Of a DNA stretch of 40,826 bases, positions 7,019-14,008 are shown piece by piece; position 1 is the first letter of the stretch; each line of letters opens with the position of its first letter. Under the pieces are notes generated by a model that worked only from the letters and a program-made list of their open reading frames with translations, had not been told where the DNA came from and ran no database searches. Source of the DNA: Saprospiraceae bacterium (lineage in GTDB: Bacteria > Bacteroidota > Bacteroidia > Chitinophagales > Saprospiraceae); the NCBI GenBank assembly GCA_027488855.1, contig JAIYAV010000144.1, positions 1-40,826 on the forward strand, in the 5' to 3' direction. Both the position numbers and the translations under genes were made by a program.

Positions 7019-8422
7019 TTATTTCACATATTCCGCCCCAAATGGGAACCGCTGAGGCCGAACCAACAACGCATTCGCTTCATCGTCATTTTTGAAACGC
7101 TCATGAATCGGATCCCAATGCAGGGTGCGTTTCAATTTCATAGCCGCGTGAATGACCAAACAAGCCGAAGTGGAGCGATGCGCGACTTCAACGGGAGCAA
7201 TGGTTTGTTGGCCATTTTGAATACAATCCAACCAGTTGCCATGCTGATCTGGGGAGTTGTACAGGTGAATTTCATCCGGTTTGATGATCGATTGCAAAAT
7301 CTTGGCATCGCTGGCACTAAATGCGTCCGAATTTTTGGCATTGCCGGGGTCGCTGGCCGTCACGCCCACGTTGCCCCTCGATACAAAAATCCAACCTTCA
7401 CTGCCTTCAAATCGTATTCCGTTCGGAAATGCGCCGCTGACCTGCATGTTGACCCCATTGGCGTATTTGGCTTCGGCCAAAAAGTCGCCGTGTACATTCC
7501 AAAGCCCACTCGTCGGGAATTTGGCATCCGCTTTGATTTCGATTGGGCCAGTATGTTCCGTGCCCATGCCCCAATGTGCAGTGTCGATGTGGTGCGCACC
7601 CCAACCCGTAATCATACCCGCGCCAAACTGCTCACAACGCAACCAACCTGGGCGGTCGAATCCTACTTGAGGGTGTACTCTTTTTTCGGTGTAATATACA
7701 TAAGGCGTAGAACCCAGCCACATGTCGTAGTTGAGGGTTTTAGGGATGGGCATTTCTGGCTCTATTTCGCCTCCTGGGTCACCGGGCAGACCAATTTTTA
7801 CGGTGTGCAATTTACCGATGCGGCCATTGCGTACCAGTTCGCAAGCCCGTTTGAATTGTGGCCAGGGATTCTGTGAGCGTTGCTGGCTGCCAATTTGGAA
7901 CACCACCCCGGATTTATGCACGGCATCGCTCATGCTGCGCCCTTCCGCAATGGTCAATGCTGCTGGTTTTTGCAAGTAAATGTGTTTGCCAGCATATGCA
8001 GCCTCAATCGCAGGTTGCGCATGCCAATGGTCGGGTGTACTGACGATCACCGCGTCAATCTCCGGGTTCAGGAGCATTTCGCGGTAGTCGTCGTACATTT
8101 TTACATCGACGTAATTGGTCAATTTCTTTTTATCGGTGTACCATTTTTCAATCCATTGTTTGCCAAACTCCTTGCGCTTGCTGTCCACATCGCAGACTGC
8201 CATCACTCTGGCCTGGTCAAAGCGCATGGTATCTGGCAAATCGTGGCTCATGGCAATTCGTCCAAAACCAATTTGGCCAATTTGAATTTTATTGCTGGGC
8301 GCATTTTTGCCCAATACCGAAGCGGGTACAATGGTAGGCAATACCATCATGCCGAGCGATCCAGTGATCGTAGTTTTGAGGTATTCGCGGCGGGACATGC
8401 CCCGCTTTTTGTGTTTTTGCAT
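7019..8422 (-). CDS. Tat-exported Gfo/Idh/MocA family oxidoreductase
   Basis: A 467-residue protein whose N-terminus carries a twin-arginine signal (MSRREYLKTT at residues 9-18, then a hydrophobic stretch to about Ala34). The Rossmann fold begins with IGQIGFGRIA (48-57); the catalytic-Lys motif is LQKPAA (Lys152, a QKP variant of EKP), and the C-terminal domain has GWGAHHIDTAHWGMG (273-287), with Asp280 and His283 placed as in sugar dehydrogenases and oxidoreductases of the family. Tat export implies folding with the NAD(P) cofactor in the cytoplasm before transport, as established for Zymomonas glucose-fructose oxidoreductase. A compound palindrome separates it from the lipoprotein relative downstream, and a long inverted repeat separates it from the PmoA-ThuA gene upstream. 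The ATG ending at 8398 would also give an intact Tat signal. The substrate is unknown. Confidence 0.9.
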   Translation of the reverse strand: MQKHKKRGMSRREYLKTTITGSLGMMVLPTIVPASVLGKNAPSNKIQIGQIGFGRIAMSHDLPDTMRFDQARVMAVCDVDSKRKEFGKQWIEKWYTDKKKLTNYVDVKMYDDYREMLLNPEIDAVIVSTPDHWHAQPAIEAAYAGKHIYLQKPAALTIAEGRSMSDAVHKSGVVFQIGSQQRSQNPWPQFKRACELVRNGRIGKLHTVKIGLPGDPGGEIEPEMPIPKTLNYDMWLGSTPYVYYTEKRVHPQVGFDRPGWLRCEQFGAGMITGWGAHHIDTAHWGMGTEHTGPIEIKADAKFPTSGLWNVHGDFLAEAKYANGVNMQVSGAFPNGIRFEGSEGWIFVSRGNVGVTASDPGNAKNSDAFSASDAKILQSIIKPDEIHLYNSPDQHGNWLDCIQNGQQTIAPVEVAHRSTSACLVIHAAMKLKRTLHWDPIHERFKNDDEANALLVRPQRFPFGAEYVK

Positions 8423-8438
8423 GGTTGTAGGTTAAGGG

Positions 8439-8558
8439 AGTTGAAAAGTTTAGGGTTGAAAAGTTGAAAAGAACCGCACTTCGCCCGCACTTCGACTGCG
8501 CTCAGTGACCGACTCAGTGACCGTTCTTTTCAACTTTTCAACCCTAAACTCTTCAACT
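8439..8558. repeat. TTGAAAAG-arm palindromic element, copy 1
   Basis: Arms 8439-8474 and 8523-8558 are reverse complements at 35 of 36 positions. The arms are built from the word TTGAAAAG (three times in the left arm). The 48-base core contains the direct repeat CTCAGTGACCGA/CTCAGTGACCG. The right arm ends one base before the stop codon of the minus-strand gene at 8560. A second copy with a different core is at 36897-37015. Confidence 0.9.
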
Positions 8559-8559
8559 T

Positions 8560-10566
8560 TTATTCCGTAATGAGTTTATCAGTCGCCTTGCTGTAGTCCA
8601 ATTTGTCACTTCCATCCAATACCCAGAGGATGCCGCCCAACAAGTGGGTCAGAAAAGTGGGATCGGAGTAATATTCTTTTTTGTGCCCCAGGGCAGTGTA
8701 CCAGGTACGCCCCAAACCCTGTTCTTCTGACCAACAGAGCGGAAAGAGTTTACCGAAAGTAATGCCCGGGTATTCACTTTTTTTGTCATCAATTACGGTA
8801 TTCATGTTCGCGGCAAGCAATACGTGTTTGCCCGGATACAGGTGTTCGAGGTAATAACATTCATCTTCCCAGGCCCAAGTACTAGGGAGATGTAAGGTAG
8901 ACGGATGTTGGGGGTCGATCACTTGAATCTCGAATTTTTGCAATGGTGGATGGCGTTTAAATTTGCCACCCAGGGTACGCCAAAACCAGGGCCATTGGCG
9001 CTCTGATCCCGACGCCGAATGAATGGCCACCATGCCCCCACCCGCTTGAATGTAGCGCTGGAAGGCCAGTTTTTGCGCTTCGGTGTCAAAGGTTTCGTTG
9101 TTGGTGTTCGAGAGGATAATCGCGTGGTAGTTCTTGAGGTTTTCAGCAGTGATGACGGCGGGGTTGCTGCTGGTATCGACACTAAAACCATTCTCGGCAC
9201 CCAATTTACGAATGGCAACTATGGAACTGGCGATGTTGTCGTGTACATAGCCCTTGCCATTTTTGGTGTACAGCAGTACTTTTTTATTGGTATCCAGTTG
9301 ACGCAGAATGATGTCTACCTGGGGTGGATGCGCATAATCCTGCCAGTATTTCTCCAGTTGTTCCGGGCTGATTTCACCGTCGTAAACCAACATGCGGTAG
9401 TTCAGCGAATAGGCTTTGCCGGGTTGGAGTACCCAATCTTGTTCTTGAGCGGGGTTGAAATTGAGGAAAACGTTCTCTTTGCCCTGATTGGCCCCGGTTG
9501 CCCAAAGGCGCAGTTGTTCGGGGTAGTTGTGGTTCAAAGGGTGGGTCATAAAGAGGATGCCTGATTTGCCGAAACTCGATACCCCACGGGCGTCGATCCA
9601 GCGGGCGCGGGTAGCATTGCCGTCGCCCTTGCCCTTGCCTTCGGAGGTCAACAAACGGGCGCTTTTGTCGTCCCATTTTTCCGTAGCCCGAAAACCAAAA
9701 CCTTGATAAGTATAGGCTTTGATGGTAAAAACACTGTCGCTGGCACAATGCAGGATGGATTGAAAATCGACCACTTGGGGCCCATCATCCACACCAGCAT
9801 TCCAAACTTTGATGTTCCACTCTTCTTCCAGCGCTGCTTTGGAACCAGTAGGGCTAGGGGCAGTCAAATCGATGTGCTCGTGGCGGGTGCTGAGGGTGCC
9901 CAACACGGGGCCTTGGGTAACTGCGGGCAACGAAGGGACTTTTACGGTGCCTTCACCCTTGTACAGGTTCCAAAAATCCAGTTTACGTCCCTCAAAAACC
10001 GTACTGGTCCAGGGGTTCCAAATGCCGTAATGGTGAATGTGGTCAGGGGGCTGAACGCGAGTCAGTACCTCACCTTTGGGCGACCACAAGGGATGAATGA
10101 ATCCGCCCCGGCGAAAAAGCTCCGATTTGCCTTCGGGCGCATTGGCTTCGGCGTATTGATACCGCAACAGATTGCGTTGTTTGCGTTGGAAAACGACGGC
10201 CCCTTTCTCCCGAATGGCCACGATGGGGGAAGCAGCGGCATTGGCGGTACCCGTACGTAGTTCAAATACCCGCTTGGTTCCAGCCGGGGTCGCCCCCGTT
10301 AAAATCCAGCACAATTGTTTTGTTGGCCCTTGTTCCAACTGAAAGGGAACAGGCACTTTCCCTTTTGGGGTAAGTTCCAGAAGTTGGTAGCTACTGGCAG
10401 GGAGGGCAACGCCGTCCAGATTTAAACTGACTGGGCTGTTCTGGCGTTCAAAATCGCCACTGGCAACCGTAAAAGTCAACAGTGCTCGATCTTGAGCAAA
10501 AAGAGAAGTGTTGAGCATACTACTCCAAAGCAGTATCAGCAGTGCTAATGTTTGTTGTTTGTTCAT
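8560..10566 (-). CDS. Secreted PmoA (DUF6807)-ThuA fusion protein
   Basis: A 668-residue protein with a signal peptide (about 1-24, ending LFAQD). Residues about 25-405 match the DUF6807/PmoA-like family: the segment around HPLWSPKGEVLTRVQPPDHIHHYGIW carries the conserved His-rich motif (PDHIHHYGIW). Residues about 425-655 form a ThuA-like domain (KKVLLYTKNGKGYVHDNI, GGGMVAIHSAS, GRTWYTALGHKKEYY). ThuA proteins act in trehalose and related disaccharide oxidation, where 3-keto sugars are made and processed; PmoA-like domains have no firm role despite the name. The fused form places both activities in one exported protein. It heads a minus-strand series with two Gfo/Idh/MocA oxidoreductases, supporting a shared role in extracytoplasmic sugar modification. 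Domain identities are reasonably sure; the chemistry is inferred. Confidence 0.88.
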   Translation of the reverse strand: MNKQQTLALLILLWSSMLNTSLFAQDRALLTFTVASGDFERQNSPVSLNLDGVALPASSYQLLELTPKGKVPVPFQLEQGPTKQLCWILTGATPAGTKRVFELRTGTANAAASPIVAIREKGAVVFQRKQRNLLRYQYAEANAPEGKSELFRRGGFIHPLWSPKGEVLTRVQPPDHIHHYGIWNPWTSTVFEGRKLDFWNLYKGEGTVKVPSLPAVTQGPVLGTLSTRHEHIDLTAPSPTGSKAALEEEWNIKVWNAGVDDGPQVVDFQSILHCASDSVFTIKAYTYQGFGFRATEKWDDKSARLLTSEGKGKGDGNATRARWIDARGVSSFGKSGILFMTHPLNHNYPEQLRLWATGANQGKENVFLNFNPAQEQDWVLQPGKAYSLNYRMLVYDGEISPEQLEKYWQDYAHPPQVDIILRQLDTNKKVLLYTKNGKGYVHDNIASSIVAIRKLGAENGFSVDTSSNPAVITAENLKNYHAIILSNTNNETFDTEAQKLAFQRYIQAGGGMVAIHSASGSERQWPWFWRTLGGKFKRHPPLQKFEIQVIDPQHPSTLHLPSTWAWEDECYYLEHLYPGKHVLLAANMNTVIDDKKSEYPGITFGKLFPLCWSEEQGLGRTWYTALGHKKEYYSDPTFLTHLLGGILWVLDGSDKLDYSKATDKLITE

Positions 10567-10730
10567 CTATATTTATTCTTTTGCCCGGTGTAGGTAGAGA
10601 AATAAAGGTAGAAAAATCAGCAGATCTATTATTGGGTTGACGAAAAATTTAATTTTCACCCTGAATTAGGTGCAGAGTTCTGGCTTTGCAGAAAAGCGAA
10701 GAAAAAGTGAGTAACCCTTATGGAGAAAAT

Positions 10731-10775
10731 AAAAACAGTATCGCGAGTGCGCTGTGCTCCCGCGATACTGTTTTT
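10731..10775 (-). terminator. Rho-independent terminator
   Basis: A perfect 15-base stem (10731-10745 with 10761-10775, core ACAGTATCGCG) with a 15-base loop, ending in a U tract when read on the minus strand. It lies 20 bases after the stop of the minus-strand gene 10796-11212, which it probably terminates, separating it from the PmoA-ThuA gene. Confidence 0.85.
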
Positions 10776-10795
10776 TCTTGAAGCTTGGTTAAGTC

Positions 10796-11212
10796 TTAGT
10801 GAGTCCCTGCCTCTTTGGTTTCCTCACAAGCCGTTGCCTTAACAGTTATGGTATTGGATCGAAAACTGCTCACCCTACGCAAGGTCGTTTTGTCAATAAA
10901 GTGGATCATCACAAAAACCTGGTACTCACCAGACCAAGGCAGGGGCACCCTCCGCGCCGAAACTGGTGTATCCCAGGTTTTGGGGCCATCCGGATGGGTT
11001 GCATACCAGGTGTACACAACTCCTACATTGAGAGGGGGGGCAAAATTCGGAAACTTGATCACTCCTACGTTGGCTTGACTGGCGTTGGTGTAACCACAGC
11101 AGAAAGTGTTGTTGTTTTGGTACCCATTGGTGCAGGCGATTTGGAACTCTTGTGCAGATCCTGCGACGACAAAGGAACCCAAAAAGATAATCGCAAGAAT
11201 TAGTTTTCTCAT
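10796..11212 (-). CDS. Small secreted Cys-containing protein, unknown function
   Basis: The start at the ATG ending at 11212 gives a clean signal peptide (MRKLILAIIFLGSFVVAGSAQ) and a 138-residue product; a longer reading to 11338 adds 42 unlikely residues. The mature protein looks all-beta, with YTWYATHPDGPKTW and GEYQVFVMIHFID suggesting an Ig or PKD-like sandwich, and four cysteines (one in IACTN, a CC pair in FCCGY, and one in ATACE), which may form disulfides. I do not recognise a family. A strong terminator follows 20 bases after the stop, so it is probably a single-gene unit. Confidence 0.75.
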   Translation of the reverse strand: MRKLILAIIFLGSFVVAGSAQEFQIACTNGYQNNNTFCCGYTNASQANVGVIKFPNFAPPLNVGVVYTWYATHPDGPKTWDTPVSARRVPLPWSGEYQVFVMIHFIDKTTLRRVSSFRSNTITVKATACEETKEAGTH

Positions 11213-11664
11213 GTTTACGTGTTTAACTCTCCACACAGTAGCACTGTATAGATTTTGTTCATGGTTGTTTTCAGTTGCACCTCCGACTACAAATTCTGCT
11301 TCTCTGTAATCTTTACTTTTGACGCAAAAAGTCACCAAAAGTAAATGGCGTTTACATACTTATTCGGTTACTTGATTTTTCAACTGTTTCATAAACAACA
11401 GTCGTTCCGAGACTTGATTCGTTTGACACGTATTTGAGCAGACCTAAGGGGAGTGGCCTGTTTAGAACTTTTACAAAAGTGTGACTTTTTTGTTTAGCAT
11501 GCAAACCTTAAAGCAGTTTTTTTTAGGATTCGGTAGGAAAATTCAGGGTGAAAGGCACTAAAGTCAGCAGGGGGACAATTGCCAGAGCATAAATAAGTTG
11601 TTCAAGGAGCCTACTAATCATTTTTTCCTGCTATATTCGTAAAAAACACTAAAACTTTCAAGCC
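11213..11664. other. Intergenic region with an inverted repeat and two opposed promoter-like boxes
   Basis: This 452-base gap separates divergent genes. It holds a perfect 10-base inverted repeat TTTACTTTTG/CAAAAGTAAA at 11312-11321 and 11336-11345. Each arm contains TACTTTTG, which fits the Bacteroidota -7 consensus TAnnTTTG, one on each strand (11314-11321 plus, 11336-11343 minus). No matching -33 element is evident. No ORF with coding character was seen in the rest. Confidence 0.45.
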
Positions 11665-12480
11665 ATGCCCGATTCTTTGTCTTTGTTGGTAGACTCCTTA
11701 CGCAACAGCATAGCCGATTCTATTTCCCAAAGCATCAACGATTCTTTAGCCCGCATTCAGCCTCCTATTGAAAACTCACCGGTGGCACCCTCCCTTGATT
11801 GGAACTATGTTTTTACGCTGCTGGGGATTATGCTGATCACTGGTTTGCTGGGTGGAACTGCCAATTACCTTAACGCGCCAAAAGAAGAGCGCAGTTTGAT
11901 GCGCAGTTTGTTGATGGGCCTGGTAGCGACTATTGCTATTCCTTTGTTTTTAAAAGTAGTGGACAGCAATATCCTGAATGATACCAAAGGAGATATCCTC
12001 AATTATTTCATCTATGCAGGTTGTTGTGTTTTAGCTGCCTTTTATTCTGCACGTTTTTTGGAGGGTTTATCCAGTCGGGTACTTCAAAATTTGCAGGAAA
12101 AAGTAGACCGTACCAGCGAAACCGTCCAAGAACAGGGGGCTAAGATCAATGAAACGGCTGACAAAACCGACATGATCATTGATACTCAAATTCCAGATCC
12201 AGAGCAAATTACTCCAGTCCCAGAGGATGTTCCGGAATTGGCACCCGAAGATTTAAGATCAAGGAGTATCATTGGTACTCCTGACGTAGACGGTCGCAGC
12301 CCGCAAGAAAAAGTAATCGCTACTTTTTCGAAGTACCCCATGCAAAAAATGGAATCCATTTGCAAATCCCTTGGCGTGAGCCCAGAAACCATGAAACCGA
12401 TTTTAATCGGCATGGAGCAGGAGGGCAAACTTAAAAAAGTGCTGCTCCGCGGCGAAGAGGTGTATGCTTTGCAGCGCTAA
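11665..12480 (+). CDS. Membrane protein with YEATS-associated helices and C-terminal winged helix
   Basis: A 271-residue protein. Residues 1-45 are polar and Ser-rich; membrane segments lie at about 47-68 (VFTLLGIMLITGLLGG), 79-97 (SLLMGLVATIAIPLFL) and 111-130. This membrane block resembles what is annotated as YEATS-associated helix-containing protein in other bacteria (from memory). A coiled coil (137-170) and an acidic, Pro-rich linker (175-200) lead to a winged-helix domain at about 213-270 (KVIATFSKYPMQKMESICKSL, then ETMKPILIGMEQEGKLKKV and the wing LLRGEEVYALQR). The topology would place a DNA-binding-like domain in the cytoplasm on a membrane anchor, so it may be a membrane-tethered regulator or a protein-interaction module. 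Its 3' end runs straight into the hairpin-leader array. Function unknown. Confidence 0.75.
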   Translation: MPDSLSLLVDSLRNSIADSISQSINDSLARIQPPIENSPVAPSLDWNYVFTLLGIMLITGLLGGTANYLNAPKEERSLMRSLLMGLVATIAIPLFLKVVDSNILNDTKGDILNYFIYAGCCVLAAFYSARFLEGLSSRVLQNLQEKVDRTSETVQEQGAKINETADKTDMIIDTQIPDPEQITPVPEDVPELAPEDLRSRSIIGTPDVDGRSPQEKVIATFSKYPMQKMESICKSLGVSPETMKPILIGMEQEGKLKKVLLRGEEVYALQR

Positions 12481-12495
12481 AGAGTGGAAATAAAA

Positions 12496-12933
12496 AAGGG
12501 AAGCCGATTGACTTCCCTTAAAAACACCTAAAACCCATATTCATATCATGAAAACTTTGCAAAACGATTCACAGGAAATGGAATGCAAAACCTGTGAATG
12601 TGCATTATACCTTTGGTTTTGATCGGAGTTTTAAAGAAAGGGGAGTACAAACTCCCCCTCGAAAAACACCTAAAACCCATATTACAAATTCGTAGAGTTG
12701 TGATCAGAGTAGGAAAAAAGGGGGAATTTCTCCCCCACTAAGCACTAAAAACCCTATCTCATGAAAAAAACTCATTTTCTTATGCACAGTTGGTTTGGAT
12801 AGTTCAGCAGATTTCATCGATCACTCATCTCTTGGGCCAATTTGAAAAGAAGGGGAGAACTTTACATCCTCCCCTACCATAACACCTAAACCCTTAACCT
12901 ATCATGAAAATCTTATGTCTATCTCTAAGCTAA
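12496..12933 (+). repeat. Array of four hairpin + leader + micro-ORF units
   Basis: Four irregular direct repeats. Each has a G-rich/C-rich hairpin followed by a leader resembling ACACCTAAAACCCATAT. Hairpins are at 12496-12519 (AAGGGAAG/CTTCCCTT), 12640-12657 (GGGGAGT/ACTCCCC), 12720-12736 (GGGGGA/TCCCCC) and 12851-12875 (AGGGGAG/CTCCCCT). Stem sequences differ while pairing is kept. Leaders 1, 3 and 4 end in ATGAAAA, opening ORFs of 24, 13 and 9 codons (12548-12622, 12761-12802, 12904-12933); unit 2 has lost the ATG. Unit spacing is 144, 80 and 131 bases. The first hairpin could end the upstream gene at 12480, but no U tract follows any stem on the plus strand, whereas the minus strand gives A-tract-derived U runs. 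Confidence 0.7.
12548..12622 (+). CDS. Candidate 24-residue peptide with CxxCxC
   Basis: The longest micro-ORF of the array. It begins ATGAAAA directly after the conserved leader and encodes a peptide containing ECKTCECALYLWF before a TGA. The Cys pattern CxxCxC could bind metal, and the end is hydrophobic. It has no recognisable family and may be a leader peptide, a remnant, or noncoding. Confidence 0.2.
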   Translation: MKTLQNDSQEMECKTCECALYLWF

Positions 12934-13285
12934 TCAAGCCTTTGCTTTTTCGCTTTGTTTGTCTTTTTGACGTGGTCACTTTTTAAAGTCACACTTTAGC
13001 TTAATTTTTTTTTCTTTCTTGCTAAAAAAAATGCTAAAGTTGAATTCCAGCGCCGCCCATTGTGTCAAAAATACACATTCATTCAATGTGTACGCTTTTC
13101 TGACGCTCCTGCACCAAAAAGTCACGCGAAGGACGAAATTATTTTCGTTTAAAGGAAATTAAGGAAAAATATTTCGATAAACAGCGCCCAAACAATAGAA
13201 ATACGCATAAAAATGAAGTATTTTGGTTGCTCATCGTTGATTTCCATACTTTTAAAGCATTTGAAGGCTAAAAGGGGCCTTTTTG

Positions 13286-13927
13286 CTACAGCAGGTCATC
13301 TAAATGTCGATAGTCGTCAATAAAGCGCAGCACATTGGGGAAACGTGCAAACTCCTCCTGGCTATGGGTCGTAGTCACTACCACCACCTGACATCCGGCT
13401 CGAAGTGCAGTTTCTACCCCGGTGGGTGAATCCTCAAAAATCAAGCATTCTTCAATAGGCACGCCCATTCCTACAGCCACCATTTGAAAGACCTGGGGGT
13501 CTGGCTTACCCTTAGTGACCATTCCAGCGTGGATCACAGTTTGGAAATAATTGCGCAAACCGTAAATGTTGTCGAGCACAAAATTGACATTTTCAGCGGG
13601 AGCGGCAGTACCTATTCCCATTGGAATGCCTTTGGAATGGACTTTTTGTAAAAAATTGGGCAATCCGTCGATCAATTTTAATTCAGAAATGAAATGACGG
13701 CGGTAGGCATTTTCTTTTTCCCAGGCGATGCGTTTAAAATCTTCGGCGGTAAAGCGGTCGCCGAAAAGTTTGGCCAAAATCTCCTCATTTTTGCCATGAA
13801 TCGTTTGCCGCACCGCTTCCAATTCCATTTCCAGGCCCAGTTCCGCCAGTTTTATTTGCCAGATGCGGTGGTGTACCATCATGTTGTCCACCATCGTACC
13901 GTCCATGTCAAAGATAAATGCTTGCAT
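13286..13927 (-). CDS. HAD-superfamily phosphatase/phosphomutase, beta-phosphoglucomutase-like
   Basis: With the start at the ATG ending at 13927 the protein has 213 residues and begins MQAFIFDMDGTMVD, placing nucleophile Asp7 and acid/base Asp9 of HAD motif I at the usual position; an earlier ATG at 13948 adds seven residues. A helical C1 cap follows (about 15-85). Motif II is around GIGTAAP, motif III is the Lys in TKGKPDP and motif IV is FEDSPTGVE. The pattern is that of the beta-phosphoglucomutase/sugar-phosphatase subfamily: a soluble cytoplasmic enzyme that hydrolyses or isomerises sugar phosphates. It is divergent from the TonB-dependent receptor gene with only about 80 bases between, so the two may share a regulatory region. 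The exact substrate is not readable. Confidence 0.88.
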   Translation of the reverse strand: MQAFIFDMDGTMVDNMMVHHRIWQIKLAELGLEMELEAVRQTIHGKNEEILAKLFGDRFTAEDFKRIAWEKENAYRRHFISELKLIDGLPNFLQKVHSKGIPMGIGTAAPAENVNFVLDNIYGLRNYFQTVIHAGMVTKGKPDPQVFQMVAVGMGVPIEECLIFEDSPTGVETALRAGCQVVVVTTTHSQEEFARFPNVLRFIDDYRHLDDLL

Positions 13928-14008
13928 TTTTTTTATTTGAGGGCACAAATATCTGTATTTTGGTGGGAAGAACCGTTGTTACACCTTTGAATAATTTCAA
14001 GTGCCCAG

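Larger units (their letters stand above)
12481..13285. other. 805-base gap without a standard gene
   Basis: The left part (12496-12933) holds the hairpin-leader array. The right part (12934-13285) is AT-rich with a stem ACTTTAGC/GCTAAAGT around 13004-13055 and a short hairpin TACACATT/AATGTGTA near 13070-13090. No ORF with coding character was seen in the right part. Confidence 0.7.

Noticed and set aside
7103-7876. Plus-strand ORF of 257 codons opposite the Tat oxidoreductase
   Set aside because: Antisense shadow; the minus-strand protein has complete Gfo/Idh/MocA motifs.
12496-12933. The repeat array as a CRISPR array
   Set aside because: Units differ in sequence, spacing is irregular (144, 80 and 131 bases), repeats are not identical, and no cas genes are present.
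12496-12933. The repeat array as a retron or diversity-generating template
   Set aside because: No reverse transcriptase gene lies in the window and no variable-repeat pair was seen.
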